A stretch of 64,000 nucleotides of DNA from Melioribacteraceae bacterium (GTDB lineage Bacteria > Bacteroidota > Ignavibacteria > Ignavibacteriales > Melioribacteraceae): the NCBI GenBank assembly GCA_021647785.1, contig JAKIUC010000011.1, positions 17,060-81,059 of the forward strand, in the 5' to 3' direction. Shown in pieces: positions 33,337-43,369 of the stretch (positions are counted from its first letter, which is position 1; each line of letters starts with the position of its first letter). The translations under genes were made by a program, and so were the position numbers. Under the pieces are notes generated by a model. It saw only the letters and a list, made by a program, of their open reading frames with translations. It was not told where the DNA came from and made no database searches.

Positions 33337-34131
33337 ATGCAAGAACGCCACAAAGACAGAAAAAAATATTTTAATGAGCAAGTAGTTACTACAGAGAAGT
33401 ATGTAATTCCATTTCTTCAGGAATTTGTTAAAGTAGATTCCAGTTTATCTGTTTTAGAAATTGGCTGCGGTGAGGGGGGTAACTTAAAACCTTTTCTCGA
33501 TTTAGGCTGCTCTGTTACTGGTGTTGATTTTGCAAAAGGAAAAATTGAGAACGGAAAAAAATATTTTAAGGAACATCGGAATAAGAATAAAATAAAATTA
33601 TTAGCTGAGGACATTTACGACTCTCAAAACCTATCTCAGTATAACTTAATAATTATGCGTGATGTAATTGAGCACATTCATGACCAAAATCGTTTTATGA
33701 ATTATGTTAAAAAGTATCTTAAGCCAAATGGAAAAATCTTTTTAGCATTCCCACCTTGGCATAATCCATTTGGCGGTCATCAGCAAGTTTGCAAAAGTCG
33801 TGTGTTATCAATACTTCCATATTTTCATATTCTCCCAACCCCCATATACAAAGGGGTTCTAAAAGTTTTCGGTGAAAGTGAAAATAAGATAGAGGGACTG
33901 CTTGAAATAAAATCAACTGGAATTACAATTGAACGATTTGAAATAATACTACAGAAGAACGAATATAATATTGAAAAAAAGAGAGACTATTTTATAAATC
34001 CTAATTACGAAATTAAATTTGGATTAAAACCACGAAGAGGAATTCCAATAGTTTCATCAATTCCTTTTTTAAGAAATTTTGTAATTACTTCTTCTTATTA
34101 TTTAGTTTCAAATATTGAATTTAACTTATAG
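33337..34131 (+). CDS. Class I SAM-dependent methyltransferase
   Basis: 264 aa, starting MQERHKDRKKYFNEQ at ATG 33337; the ATG five bases earlier is in a frame that closes quickly. SAM motif I VLEIGCGEGGNL, acidic residue VTGVDFAKG, motif III IIMRDVIEHIHDQ, and FLAFPPWHNPFGGHQQ as the post-motif loop. It is of the UbiE/COQ5-like 'Methyltransf_11/23' type found in glycan and lipid modification clusters; the substrate is unknown. It begins 9 bp after pepT and 8 bp before the acetyltransferase gene, so probably co-transcribed. Confidence 0.8.
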   Translation: MQERHKDRKKYFNEQVVTTEKYVIPFLQEFVKVDSSLSVLEIGCGEGGNLKPFLDLGCSVTGVDFAKGKIENGKKYFKEHRNKNKIKLLAEDIYDSQNLSQYNLIIMRDVIEHIHDQNRFMNYVKKYLKPNGKIFLAFPPWHNPFGGHQQVCKSRVLSILPYFHILPTPIYKGVLKVFGESENKIEGLLEIKSTGITIERFEIILQKNEYNIEKKRDYFINPNYEIKFGLKPRRGIPIVSSIPFLRNFVITSSYYLVSNIEFNL

Positions 34132-34139
34132 TAAAACTT

Positions 34140-34565
34140 ATGATTATAAAAGAAATTATAGAAGCAACCTCAGAACTTCATTCCAGAATTCTCTATTTGT
34201 TAAGCCAACTAACCAAGAAAGATATTCACTTTACATTGGATGATTTTAATTCAATTGTAAATTCTAAGCACTCTATTTTAATAGGGGCTTTTGATAGTAG
34301 TATTCTAATTGGAGTATTGACACTCGTAATTGTTGAAATTCCAACAAGTAAAAGTGGTAGAATTGAAGATGTTGTTGTTGATGAAAAGTATAGGGGCAAA
34401 GGAATAGGAGAGAAGCTAACGTTTGAAGCTATTAGGGTTGCTGAAGATTTGAAACTTGGCAAACTATTATTAACATCAAACCCAAAGAGAATAGGGGCAA
34501 ACAAACTATATCAAAAGATAGGGTTTCAGCTTAAAATTACAAACTCATATTTTTACGACATTTGA
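34140..34565 (+). CDS. GNAT-family N-acetyltransferase
   Basis: 141 aa. The core motif A is visible as RIEDVVVDEKYRGKGIGEKLTFEA (RGKGIG binds the acetyl-CoA pyrophosphate), with motif B SNPKRIGANKLYQKIGFQ. The substrate amine is not predictable. It follows the methyltransferase closely. Confidence 0.85.
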   Translation: MIIKEIIEATSELHSRILYLLSQLTKKDIHFTLDDFNSIVNSKHSILIGAFDSSILIGVLTLVIVEIPTSKSGRIEDVVVDEKYRGKGIGEKLTFEAIRVAEDLKLGKLLLTSNPKRIGANKLYQKIGFQLKITNSYFYDI

Positions 34566-34583
34566 TAAAAGGTATTGGTGAGG

Positions 34584-36170
34584 CTAATTATTATTAAACC
34601 GAACGCCAATATAATTATTAATTTCAGTCAGTGTTGAAATCTCTTGGGATGAATTTCCACTGCGAATATAGAATTTCTCCATTTTGTTTCCATTTTTATC
34701 GGTTGTTTTAAAGAATAGAGGATACTCTCCCTTTGCAATTTTAATTATACAAACCTCTTTATTATCCAGTGTTAGAAAGCTAATTACAAGTTTTCGTGCA
34801 GTATATCTAACAGTAAAAGTTGCGTTAATTAAATTGCGCAAATGGAGTTCAAAATAATCTGAGTTCTGTTTCTTTAATGTGGAGTAGTCGTTTTGCAAAC
34901 CGAGAACGTTGTTATCATCATCAATTCCGATAACAAGATAGCCCCCTTCCGCATTGTTGAAAGCAGAAATTGACTTGACGATAATTTCCTCCATCTTTTT
35001 ATTTACTCTCTCTTCTCTGTAATCCCAACGGAGTGAGGACTTAAGTTCAAACCGTTCAGTTTCACCCTCATCAAGAAATTGATGTAACTCTTCATAAGAT
35101 AGTCGGCTTGTAGAAATTGCTTTTGCTTTCTTCTTTTTCCAGATAAAAATGAAAGTGATTAAAATTATTGATGCTAATAAAAATCCAACCAGCAAATATG
35201 TATTAAATAGATATGCAAAAATTAAATCGGCTTCTGTAATAATAACCCCAAGTTGAAGTTTGCTGAAGTACATATTTATTGGGTCAACCTGTGCCCACCA
35301 TTTATCCTCATTAATATTTAATGCAAAAGAAACCGAGTCGCTTCCAAGTTTTGTCCAATTATCCATGAATGAAATAATTACAGAATCTTGTATGTTATCA
35401 CGAGTAAATGCCCTATCCACATCTCTCGAAGCCCCATCGTTGTTGGCTATGATAGGAAGGATATGACTATTATGATTTAGCAAAAATATTTTAGGATTTG
35501 AATATAATTTAATTTCAGGAATGGAGGAAACCAAATTGTTTGCTTTAACACCAATTGCGAGACCAAATATTTTATTAGTGCTATCAGAGTTTCCAAATGT
35601 AACAGCATCAATTTCACCTTTTGAAAAATCGCTCATTCCTCGAAGATTGAACCAGAAAATACTATCGGTACGAGCATCTTTCTTAAAATATTTAATCCAG
35701 TTTACACGAACGGGGTCGTACTCAACGGCTTCTTTCCATTGCCCAACCATAGTGGAAGCATCTTTCCATCTTTTCCATACTATTTCATTATTAAAGGTTT
35801 TTTCAATTCTGAATGCTGAGACAAATGTTTCTTTATCCTTATAAATTAAGTATTGTCTCCCATCTCTATCAAAATATTTGATAGACGATATTTTTGGAGT
35901 ACTAGATAAAATTGGAATAAAATATTTATTTAATCCACTCTCGTTAGTGTAGTCAAAAGAATTATCAATTCTATCATTTTTAATATCGGAGAGTTGTTTT
36001 GAAATAGGATTTAAATAATCACTTATTTCCTTTTCCGTTTGTTCGGTTGTGGTAGAAATTAATTGTTCAGTAAATATTGATTGGGTGTCAAATAATATAA
36101 TAGAGACAGCAAGTAAAAGAAGAAGAATTACTATTCCGCTATATGTTAATGTTTGATTTGAGAAAGTCAT
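34584..36170 (-). CDS. Membrane receptor-like protein with cytosolic AlbA_2 (Schlafen-type) domain
   Basis: 528 aa. A transmembrane helix at about 10-27 and a second at about 325-347 enclose a periplasmic sensor region of roughly 300 residues (dCache-like alternation, e.g. YFDRDGRQYLIYKDKETFVSAFRIEK). After a basic linker comes an AlbA_2/divergent AAA-4 domain (about 375-510: TERFELKSSLRWDYREERVNKKMEEIIVKSISAFNNAEGGYLVIGIDDD ... EKFYIRSGNSSQEI). AlbA_2 domains bind nucleic acids; joining one to an extracellular sensor suggests a one-component membrane signalling protein. No neighbouring partner is apparent. Confidence 0.75.
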   Translation of the reverse strand: MTFSNQTLTYSGIVILLLLLAVSIILFDTQSIFTEQLISTTTEQTEKEISDYLNPISKQLSDIKNDRIDNSFDYTNESGLNKYFIPILSSTPKISSIKYFDRDGRQYLIYKDKETFVSAFRIEKTFNNEIVWKRWKDASTMVGQWKEAVEYDPVRVNWIKYFKKDARTDSIFWFNLRGMSDFSKGEIDAVTFGNSDSTNKIFGLAIGVKANNLVSSIPEIKLYSNPKIFLLNHNSHILPIIANNDGASRDVDRAFTRDNIQDSVIISFMDNWTKLGSDSVSFALNINEDKWWAQVDPINMYFSKLQLGVIITEADLIFAYLFNTYLLVGFLLASIILITFIFIWKKKKAKAISTSRLSYEELHQFLDEGETERFELKSSLRWDYREERVNKKMEEIIVKSISAFNNAEGGYLVIGIDDDNNVLGLQNDYSTLKKQNSDYFELHLRNLINATFTVRYTARKLVISFLTLDNKEVCIIKIAKGEYPLFFKTTDKNGNKMEKFYIRSGNSSQEISTLTEINNYIGVRFNNN

Positions 36171-36206
36171 AAAGTATTACTTTGTTTAATTTTAATTAAA
36201 TAAATC

Positions 36207-36770
36207 TTAACCATCCTGCTTCCACTTAATATTACACCCTACACTTGGAAGTTGATTTTCATCAACTTCTTTTCCAGCAAGTATTGCATCAATGGCATTT
36301 CGGATATCCCTTCCTGTAACAGGCATTTCCAAACTTGGACGAGAACCATCCAACTGCCCACGATAGACTAATTTTAATTCAGAATCGAAAAGAAAAAAAT
36401 CTGGAGTACATGTTGCATCGTATGCCTTTGCTACATCTTGCGTTTCGTCAAATAAATATGGGAAAGAGTATCCTAATTCTGCTGCGTGTTTTTTCATTAA
36501 CTCTGGTGAATCTTGCGGATAATTTTCAACATCGTTTGAGCTAATAGCAACAAATCCAACACCAAGCCTACTATAATCATTTTCAAGTTTTACTAATTCA
36601 TGATTAACATGTAAAACAAATGGACAGTGATTGCAGATAAACATAACTAATGTTGCTTTCTCTCCTTTTACATCTTTCAATGAAAGCAATTTCCCTGTTG
36701 TGGTATCTATTAGATTAAACTCTGGGGCAATTGTTCCGAGTGGTAACATATTTGATGGTGTCTGTGACAT
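36207..36770 (-). CDS. Thioredoxin-like peroxiredoxin/AhpC-TSA family protein
   Basis: 187 aa. Thioredoxin fold with the redox motif FICNHCPFV (CxxC) after the first strand, the cis-Pro segment ATCTPDFFLFD, and WxQDG-like C-terminal tail (NIKWKQDG). It has no signal peptide, so it acts in the cytosol. This subgroup ('thioredoxin family protein' with CNHCP) is widespread in Bacteroidota and cyanobacteria; its partner is unknown. Confidence 0.8.
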   Translation of the reverse strand: MSQTPSNMLPLGTIAPEFNLIDTTTGKLLSLKDVKGEKATLVMFICNHCPFVLHVNHELVKLENDYSRLGVGFVAISSNDVENYPQDSPELMKKHAAELGYSFPYLFDETQDVAKAYDATCTPDFFLFDSELKLVYRGQLDGSRPSLEMPVTGRDIRNAIDAILAGKEVDENQLPSVGCNIKWKQDG

Positions 36771-36890
36771 TTAAAATCCATTGGTTATTTATTCAAGAAC
36801 AACAAATATACATTTATCTGAATTTTATTAGAAACTTTTATTTAGTAATTTTACACTTGTTTTAAAAATAATATATGTAATGGAAAATAA

Positions 36891-38921
36891 ATGAGTATTG
36901 AAGAATTAAGAGATAAAATAAATAGTGTTGACACAGAACTAATAGACCTGCTTGCGAAACGACGCGGATTAAGTAAGGAAGTAATTCAAGATAAAAACGA
37001 CAACAAAAACCCTATTAGAGATCAGAAGCGTGAAGAAGAACTTCTAAAAAGATTAATAAAACTTGGGAAGCAGAAGGGTGTTGACCAACATTTTTTAACA
37101 AAAGTTTTTTATGAAATTATTGAAGACTCTATACGCTTGCAACAAAGTCACATTCTTAATCCTTCCAAAGAAGTGACTGGAAAAGAGAGATTAACAATTG
37201 CGATACAAGGCATTGAAGGTGCATACAGTTACCTTGCCTCGCAGAAATATTTTGCTTATTCCAACAAAGAGTTAGAGTTTGTTTCAAAGAAAAGATTTTC
37301 TGAAGTTGTTGAAGCTGTTGAAAAAGGTGAAGCTGACTATGCTGTGCTTCCAATTGAAAACACAACATCAGGCGGTATTAACGAAGTTTACGATTTACTG
37401 CTTCACACAACCCTTACTATTGTTGGGGAAGAGACCTTTCAGGTAAAGCATTGCCTTGTTGCATCTGCGGATGTCTCGGTTCATAAAATCAAAAAAATAT
37501 ATGCTCACTATCAAGCCGCAGCTCAATGTAGTAATTTTTTAGTAACACTTCCTGAAGCACGAATTGAATACTTTGCTGATACAGCAATGTCAGTTCAAAA
37601 AATTGCTGAGGAAAAGAATCCGGAATTTGCAGCTATTGCAAGTGAAGAAGCAGCAAATTTATTTAAAGTAAATATTATTAGAAAAGAAATTGCAAATCAG
37701 GAGGAAAACCATACTCGATTTTTGATTATTGCAAGAAACATTTCAAAAGTTGATAATCGTCTCCCAGCAAAGACATCGTTGGTTATGGCAACTTCGCATG
37801 CTCCAGGCTCGTTGGTTAAAGCCCTATCTGTATTTGATGCTTATAAAATTAATTTAACAAAACTTGAATCACGTCCTATTCTTGGAAACCCTTGGGAACA
37901 GATGTTTTATGTGGATTTTGAGGGAAACAGAGATGATGAAAATGTTCAAAATTTACTTGATGATTTAGGACCATATCTTAGATTTTTTAAAGTGCTCGGA
38001 AGTTATCCTTCACAAGTTGTGAAAAAAACAAAATTAGATTTGCATGAAAGCGTTGATGTAAAGGATGATGCTTATGTAGAAAAAATCAAAGAAATTCAAA
38101 AACCAATTGTTAAGAAAAAAGCTAAAGCAAAGAGTTATAAATTAGCAAGCCGTGAATATAAAGAGGATGATACAATAGTAAAAGTTCGCGATGTTGAAAT
38201 AGGCGGCGATGACTTTGTTGTTATTGGTGGTCCCTGTTCTGTGGAATCGGAATCTCAAATATTTTCATGTGCTAATGAAGTAAAAGTAAATGGTGCACAA
38301 ATATTAAGAGGCGGTTGTTTTAAACCACGTACATCGCCATATAGCTTTCAGGGCTTGGAGTGGGACGGCTTAAATTACCTTGAAGCTGCTGGTAAAGAAT
38401 ATGATTTACCTGTAATTACAGAGGTTCTGGCACCAGAGCAAGTTCTGGCTGTTGCAAAGCAATCCGATATTATTCAAATTGGTGCAAGAAACATGCAGAA
38501 TTTTTCGTTACTTAAAGAGGCAGGAAAAGTTCACCGTCCAGTTTTATTAAAGCGTGGAATGATGTCTTCGATAGATGAATTACTAAATGCTGCGGAGTAT
38601 ATTCTTGCTCAGGGAAATAGACAAGTAATTTTAATGGAGCGAGGAATTAGAACATTTGAAACAGCTACCCGCAACACTCTTGATTTAAGTGCAATTCCTG
38701 TTCTTAAAGAATTAACTCACCTTCCAATTATGGTAGATCCCTCTCATGCAATAGGGGAGCGGGATAAAGTTGCACCAATGGCATTGGCTTCAAAAATTGT
38801 TGGTGCTCACGGAATTATGGTTGAGTTTCATCCTGAACCAGAAAAGGCTTTGAGTGATGGACCACAAGCACTACGGTATCCACAATTTGCTCAGTTGATG
38901 ATTGACTTGAAAAAACTTTAA
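36891..38921 (+). CDS. Chorismate mutase - prephenate dehydratase - ACT - DAHP synthase fusion
   Basis: 676 aa with four domains in order. (1) AroQ chorismate mutase, about 1-88 ([20 protein letters not shown], Arg/Lys/Glu active-site pattern). (2) Prephenate dehydratase, about 100-280 ([40 protein letters not shown]). (3) ACT regulatory domain, about 290-370, with the Phe-binding ESRP motif ([20 protein letters not shown]). (4) Type I-beta DAHP synthase, about 430-676 ([55 protein letters not shown]). One chain would thus catalyse the first step of the shikimate pathway and the two steps from chorismate to phenylpyruvate, with Phe able to control both. A Lys-rich linker (about 385-425) joins the halves. 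No frameshift or stop is needed. Confidence 0.9.
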   Translation: MSIEELRDKINSVDTELIDLLAKRRGLSKEVIQDKNDNKNPIRDQKREEELLKRLIKLGKQKGVDQHFLTKVFYEIIEDSIRLQQSHILNPSKEVTGKERLTIAIQGIEGAYSYLASQKYFAYSNKELEFVSKKRFSEVVEAVEKGEADYAVLPIENTTSGGINEVYDLLLHTTLTIVGEETFQVKHCLVASADVSVHKIKKIYAHYQAAAQCSNFLVTLPEARIEYFADTAMSVQKIAEEKNPEFAAIASEEAANLFKVNIIRKEIANQEENHTRFLIIARNISKVDNRLPAKTSLVMATSHAPGSLVKALSVFDAYKINLTKLESRPILGNPWEQMFYVDFEGNRDDENVQNLLDDLGPYLRFFKVLGSYPSQVVKKTKLDLHESVDVKDDAYVEKIKEIQKPIVKKKAKAKSYKLASREYKEDDTIVKVRDVEIGGDDFVVIGGPCSVESESQIFSCANEVKVNGAQILRGGCFKPRTSPYSFQGLEWDGLNYLEAAGKEYDLPVITEVLAPEQVLAVAKQSDIIQIGARNMQNFSLLKEAGKVHRPVLLKRGMMSSIDELLNAAEYILAQGNRQVILMERGIRTFETATRNTLDLSAIPVLKELTHLPIMVDPSHAIGERDKVAPMALASKIVGAHGIMVEFHPEPEKALSDGPQALRYPQFAQLMIDLKKL

Positions 38922-38987
38922 TTTCAACTGCTCTTTTTTTGCTGAAGGTGGTAACATGTTTTTTGTGAAGTGCTACTCTTTATACCC

Positions 38988-39017
38988 AACCCAAACTTAT
39001 TTTGGTTTGGGTTTTTT
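38988..39017 (+). terminator. Intrinsic terminator after the aromatic fusion gene
   Basis: AACCCAAAC (38988-38996) pairs with GTTTGGGTT (39005-39013) around an 8-nt loop, followed by a T-run to 39017. It lies 67 bp after the stop of the fusion gene. Confidence 0.8.
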
Positions 39018-39092
39018 AAACTAGAAAAACCAATTTAGATTAAAAGAATTTTTAATTATTTTTGTAGAAAATAAAATAAGGTTATAAATAAA

Positions 39093-39356
39093 ATGTCAAC
39101 AAAGCCAGCAGCCCCAACCAAATTACATCCGGAAAGTTCGATTGAAAAAAAAACATATTCATTAGTTGAATCACTAAAAGAATTTATTCCTATAGAGAAC
39201 GATAGAAATCGTTTGGGTTACGGATTATTCAAATACTTGAATGGTGAAGGTGATGCTCCATCCGTTTTACTGAAGTCTGCAAAAATTGGAATTGATGGAA
39301 TTGAGTATTCTGATTTAGCCCAAAAACTTAGTGACGGACTGAAAGAGATTAAATAG
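39093..39356 (+). CDS. Hypothetical cytosolic protein (87 aa)
   Basis: No signal peptide or membrane helix. After a Pro/Ala-rich start (MSTKPAAPTKLHP), the protein is predicted helical with a conserved-looking centre RNRLGYGLFKYLNGEGDAP and a C-terminal amphipathic helix. It has its own promoter region after the terminator at 38988-39017, and AAGG upstream of the start. I do not recognise it. Confidence 0.5.
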   Translation: MSTKPAAPTKLHPESSIEKKTYSLVESLKEFIPIENDRNRLGYGLFKYLNGEGDAPSVLLKSAKIGIDGIEYSDLAQKLSDGLKEIK

Positions 39357-39491
39357 CGTTTTCAGTTGGCTTTTCTCTTATCTCTATTATGAGTTTTTCT
39401 ATTTGTCGGCGGTGTCTCTTAAAACATGCTTTGTTGCGTGTTCAAATAATTGCTCAACATCATATTGTTGCCCCCATTTAACTAATGTTTT

Positions 39492-40502
39492 CTACTCTTC
39501 ATTACTAATAAATTTTTCAGCCATATCCACAGCCTCTTTGCTTCCAATATAGATAGGTACACGCTGATGCAGACTCTCAGGTTTCAAAGCTAAAATTCTA
39601 TTTCCCCTTCCATCAATTGCACGTCCGCCACCTTGCTCTACTAAAAATGCCATTGGGTTGCATTCATAGAGTAGTCGGAGTTTTCCGTTAGGACTCCTTC
39701 TATCAGCGGGGTAAATAAATATTCCACCATAAAGCATATTGCGATGAATATCTGCGACCATAGAGCCAATATAGCGAGAGGTGTATGGCTCTCGCCCTCT
39801 ATCATCAGCGTCCTGAAGGTATTTAATATACTCTTTCAATCCGGATCGCCAGTACTTGTAGTTGCCTTCATTCAAACTATAAATCTTTGCTTTCTCAGGA
39901 ATTCTAATATTATTATGCGAAAGTAGAAATTCTCCGAACGCTGGGTCCAAAGTAAATCCATGAACTCCATCACCAGCAGTATAAACCATAATTGTACTTG
40001 AGCCATACAACACATAGCCAGCAGCAACTTGTTTGTCTCCAGGTTGAAGACAATCCTCAACTGTACCCGGTGTTCCATCTGCTGAAATCCTTTTGTAAAT
40101 AGAGAAGATTGTTCCAACAGAAACATTTGCATCAATATTGGATGAGCCATCAAGCGGATCAAAGAGTAGAACATATTTCCCGAGATTATGTCTATCTGGA
40201 ATGCGAATAATTTCTGCCTCTTCCTCCGAAGCCATTACAGCGAGATGCCCTCCGTGGTTCATTGCATGTATCATCATGTCGTGCGAAAAGATATCAAGTT
40301 TTTTAACATCTTCTCCCTGAACATTCTCTTCCCCAGTGTAGCCAAGAATGTCAACAAGTCCCGCTTTGTTTACTTCCAATGAAATTACTTTTGCTGCAAG
40401 TGCTAAATCGGAGAGAAGTGCCGACAACTCCCCCGTTGCTTTTGGATGTTTTTTCTCCTCTTCCATAATGTGTCGCTGAATAGTCATAAAACTATTTGAC
40501 AT
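39492..40502 (-). CDS. fbp: Fructose-1,6-bisphosphatase, class I
   Basis: 336 aa. Metal-binding motif LLFDPLDGSSNIDANVSVGTIFSIYK is diagnostic; ASEEEAEII and the substrate loop YIGSMVADIHRNMLYGGIFIYPAD, KLRLLYECNPMAFLVEQGGG complete the family pattern. It hydrolyses fructose 1,6-bisphosphate to fructose 6-phosphate in gluconeogenesis, with magnesium. The length equals E. coli Fbp. Confidence 0.95.
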   Translation of the reverse strand: MSNSFMTIQRHIMEEEKKHPKATGELSALLSDLALAAKVISLEVNKAGLVDILGYTGEENVQGEDVKKLDIFSHDMMIHAMNHGGHLAVMASEEEAEIIRIPDRHNLGKYVLLFDPLDGSSNIDANVSVGTIFSIYKRISADGTPGTVEDCLQPGDKQVAAGYVLYGSSTIMVYTAGDGVHGFTLDPAFGEFLLSHNNIRIPEKAKIYSLNEGNYKYWRSGLKEYIKYLQDADDRGREPYTSRYIGSMVADIHRNMLYGGIFIYPADRRSPNGKLRLLYECNPMAFLVEQGGGRAIDGRGNRILALKPESLHQRVPIYIGSKEAVDMAEKFISNEE

Positions 40503-40517
40503 AAAATACTCCGATAA

Positions 40518-43349
40518 TTATTTTAAAAGCATTAGCTTTTTTGTGGCAGCAAAACTACCCGATGTTAATCTGTAAAAATAAATTCCTGAAGTTAATTCGC
40601 CTCCGGCAAAGGCATTAGCAGAAAATTTCATTTCATAGTTGCCTGCTTTTTGATTTTGATTTACAAGTGTTGCAACTTCACGTCCCAAGATATCATAAAC
40701 AATTAGTTTTGTTGTCGTATTAAATGTAACACCTACGGGGATTGAATACTTTATTGTGGTACTGGGGTTAAACGGATTTGGATAGTTCTGCGATAACGAA
40801 AACTCCGTTGGCAATTCTGATTCTTCATCCAAGATATTTGTTAAAATTGAATTATATTTAACCCTGCTATTAGCAACACTATTCTGTATAGAGTTCAAAT
40901 CAATTCCTGAGGAGAGAGAGAATGCAACAACCAAAGTGGAATCCGCTTTTATCTCGAATGGTCCTGCAGAAATAACAGAAGAAACATCAGCAGGACCAGC
41001 GTCAGTCTTATTCAAACCATTGGTAAGTGTTAACCATTTTGAAGCATCAGAAAATCCTTCATAAACACCAACACCGCCATCCGTGCCATCATTTCTAATT
41101 CCATAATACCCTGTAGTTCCATTTGTAAGTAATGCCATACCAATAAATGGTTTATCAATTGCTGTATGATAGGCGTATCCAAAATTATTATGAGAATCAA
41201 ATTTTATTATATTTTCGGCATACCCTTCGTCATCAATATCCCAGTCAAAATATATTCCCACATAAAAATTTGAGTAATCAGCTCCACTCTTATTTTTAAA
41301 AATATATTTCAGCACTATATAGTTGTCATGTCCTGCATCTGAAAATGAATAGGTTCGCAACTCTGTTTCTATACTAAGTTTTTGATTGCCTGCATTATCA
41401 TCATTAAAAATTGATGTTCCCTCTTGGTCAGCAGTAATGCCAGGATTCTTTATTTGCACAAAAGAGAGAGGATTAAAATCGGCAGACTGAGAATCAGGAT
41501 TAGCATCTCTAACAGAATTTACCAACTTGGTTTCAGAAATTCCATACATAAGCCCTGCTTCAAAAAGTAGATTTCTACCTTTCATAAAAGTGAATCCATC
41601 TCCGTGTTCATTGCCCGGATAGTCATTAAAAGCCAGTGTTCCTTTGCTTGTAATAGTAAACGAGATATTGTTTCCCGATTGGGTTCTGTATGTTGGGTTT
41701 ATTAAAATAGAAATCAACTCAAAATCTGAATAGCTTCCATCGGAGTAAGTTAATTTAAATAACACCTCTTTATCATTAGCTGAATTTGTATTTACCTTAA
41801 ACTTAAACTTATTATTAATGTTATTAAACTCCTCCAGAGTTCCTTTTGCTGATGTTGAAAACTGTGATTGTGAAATTGTTACATCGCTGCTTTCCGTTGT
41901 TAACACTGCCGTAAATGAGGTTAGCGGATTTAAGTAATTCATAAAGTTAATTTTTATTTCAACCTCGTCCCCTGCTTCAATTATTCCATCAACATTTTTT
42001 GTCTCTACAAACTCGGAAGATAATATGCGAACCGATTTAACTTCGCTATTGCTTACAGCTTTGTATGCGTTTATTCTTCCGGAGCCAAGCATGTCCACTT
42101 TACCAGGATTCTGATTATCGATGTTGTCTGAATTAACTCTTATCTGCTCAATAATTTGTAATGGTGTGTAGCTTGGAAATTTGTCTATTACCAATCCGGC
42201 AAGCCCTGCTGTTAGTGGTGAAGACATTGATGTTCCGCTAAGATAGCGATATGGAGTAGAGGAACTTTGCCATGTGCTATTAATTCCACTTCCGGGTGCC
42301 ATTACATCAATGCCCTTTCCATAATTTGAGAAAAGACTTTTTCTATCATTCTCATCAGTATTACCAACAGAGAGAACACCTTTGTATGCAGCAGGAAAAA
42401 TCACATCGTCTAATCCATCATTGCCAGCAGCACCAACAACCACAGCACCTTTGGCTACTGCATAATTAATTACCTCTTGTTCTGCATTTGAAAATCCAAA
42501 TCCTCCCCAACTGCAATTTATAATATCTGCACCATTATCGGCAGCATAAATAATACCTTCGTAGCCATAGGCAATAATTCTATCGCCCAAATCATTCCGA
42601 GATGTTTTAACAGGCATAATTGTTATGTTGTATCCAAGCCCAGCAATGCCAATAGAATTATTAGTAACAGCGCTTGCTATACCTGCAACGTGTGTTCCGT
42701 GTGTTGGAGAATCTTCGATTGGGTCATTATCTCCTGTGCCATCAAGTCCGCCAAAATCCCAACCACGTATATCATCAATATAGCCGTTGTTGTCATCATC
42801 CACTCCATTTATTGGGTCATCGTTTTGCCAAATGTTTGCACTTAAGTCTTCGTGATTCCAATCAACGCCTGAATCAACAATAGCAACTATAATATTTGAG
42901 TTGCCTTTGCTTATATCCCACGCAGCTTCCGCTTGAACTTTTGTAAGTCCGTACTGACTGGACAATTTGGGGTCGTTAGGGGTGTAAACAATCTCGCGTA
43001 AATAAAGTGGTTCAGCCCATTCAACCTCCGGAAGCTTTGCCAGTTTAGCTGATACATAGATTGGATTAAATGGTGAATTTATTTTTAAGCGATAAATTTT
43101 ATTAATCGTATTTTCTTTACTTTTGTCGCTAGGATTAAAATGTTTAACAATCTCTGAAACCCCAAAGCTGGAAAGTTGTTTTGAAAAGATTTTGTTAGTT
43201 ACTGTTTTATTTAAAACTCTTTGTTCTGTTCTAAACTTTACCACTACTACATCTGAAAAATATTTTAATCCGTTTTTTTCTATTACATTTACGTTTGCAA
43301 ATAGAGTGTATGAGATTAGGAATGGTAATATATATTTAATCATTTTCAT
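40518..43349 (-). CDS. Secreted subtilisin-like serine protease with T9SS sorting domain
   Basis: About 943 aa from ATG 43349 (MKMIKYILPFLISYTLF), which has AGGA seven bases upstream; an in-frame start 24 bases earlier overlaps the hutH stop. Propeptide about 20-120, catalytic S8 domain about 125-420 with AIVDSGVDWNHEDL (Asp), THGTHVAGI (His), a conserved Asn in AAGNDG, and SGTSMSSPL (Ser). A beta-rich region follows (about 430-850, with FDWDIDDEGY), then a T9SS sorting domain ending TKKLMLLK. It is an exported protease for extracellular protein degradation. The sorting domain carries an extra AFAGGE before LTSGIYFY. Confidence 0.9.
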   Translation of the reverse strand: MKMIKYILPFLISYTLFANVNVIEKNGLKYFSDVVVVKFRTEQRVLNKTVTNKIFSKQLSSFGVSEIVKHFNPSDKSKENTINKIYRLKINSPFNPIYVSAKLAKLPEVEWAEPLYLREIVYTPNDPKLSSQYGLTKVQAEAAWDISKGNSNIIVAIVDSGVDWNHEDLSANIWQNDDPINGVDDDNNGYIDDIRGWDFGGLDGTGDNDPIEDSPTHGTHVAGIASAVTNNSIGIAGLGYNITIMPVKTSRNDLGDRIIAYGYEGIIYAADNGADIINCSWGGFGFSNAEQEVINYAVAKGAVVVGAAGNDGLDDVIFPAAYKGVLSVGNTDENDRKSLFSNYGKGIDVMAPGSGINSTWQSSSTPYRYLSGTSMSSPLTAGLAGLVIDKFPSYTPLQIIEQIRVNSDNIDNQNPGKVDMLGSGRINAYKAVSNSEVKSVRILSSEFVETKNVDGIIEAGDEVEIKINFMNYLNPLTSFTAVLTTESSDVTISQSQFSTSAKGTLEEFNNINNKFKFKVNTNSANDKEVLFKLTYSDGSYSDFELISILINPTYRTQSGNNISFTITSKGTLAFNDYPGNEHGDGFTFMKGRNLLFEAGLMYGISETKLVNSVRDANPDSQSADFNPLSFVQIKNPGITADQEGTSIFNDDNAGNQKLSIETELRTYSFSDAGHDNYIVLKYIFKNKSGADYSNFYVGIYFDWDIDDEGYAENIIKFDSHNNFGYAYHTAIDKPFIGMALLTNGTTGYYGIRNDGTDGGVGVYEGFSDASKWLTLTNGLNKTDAGPADVSSVISAGPFEIKADSTLVVAFSLSSGIDLNSIQNSVANSRVKYNSILTNILDEESELPTEFSLSQNYPNPFNPSTTIKYSIPVGVTFNTTTKLIVYDILGREVATLVNQNQKAGNYEMKFSANAFAGGELTSGIYFYRLTSGSFAATKKLMLLK

Positions 43350-43369
43350 TATAATCCTATTTCTGTTTT

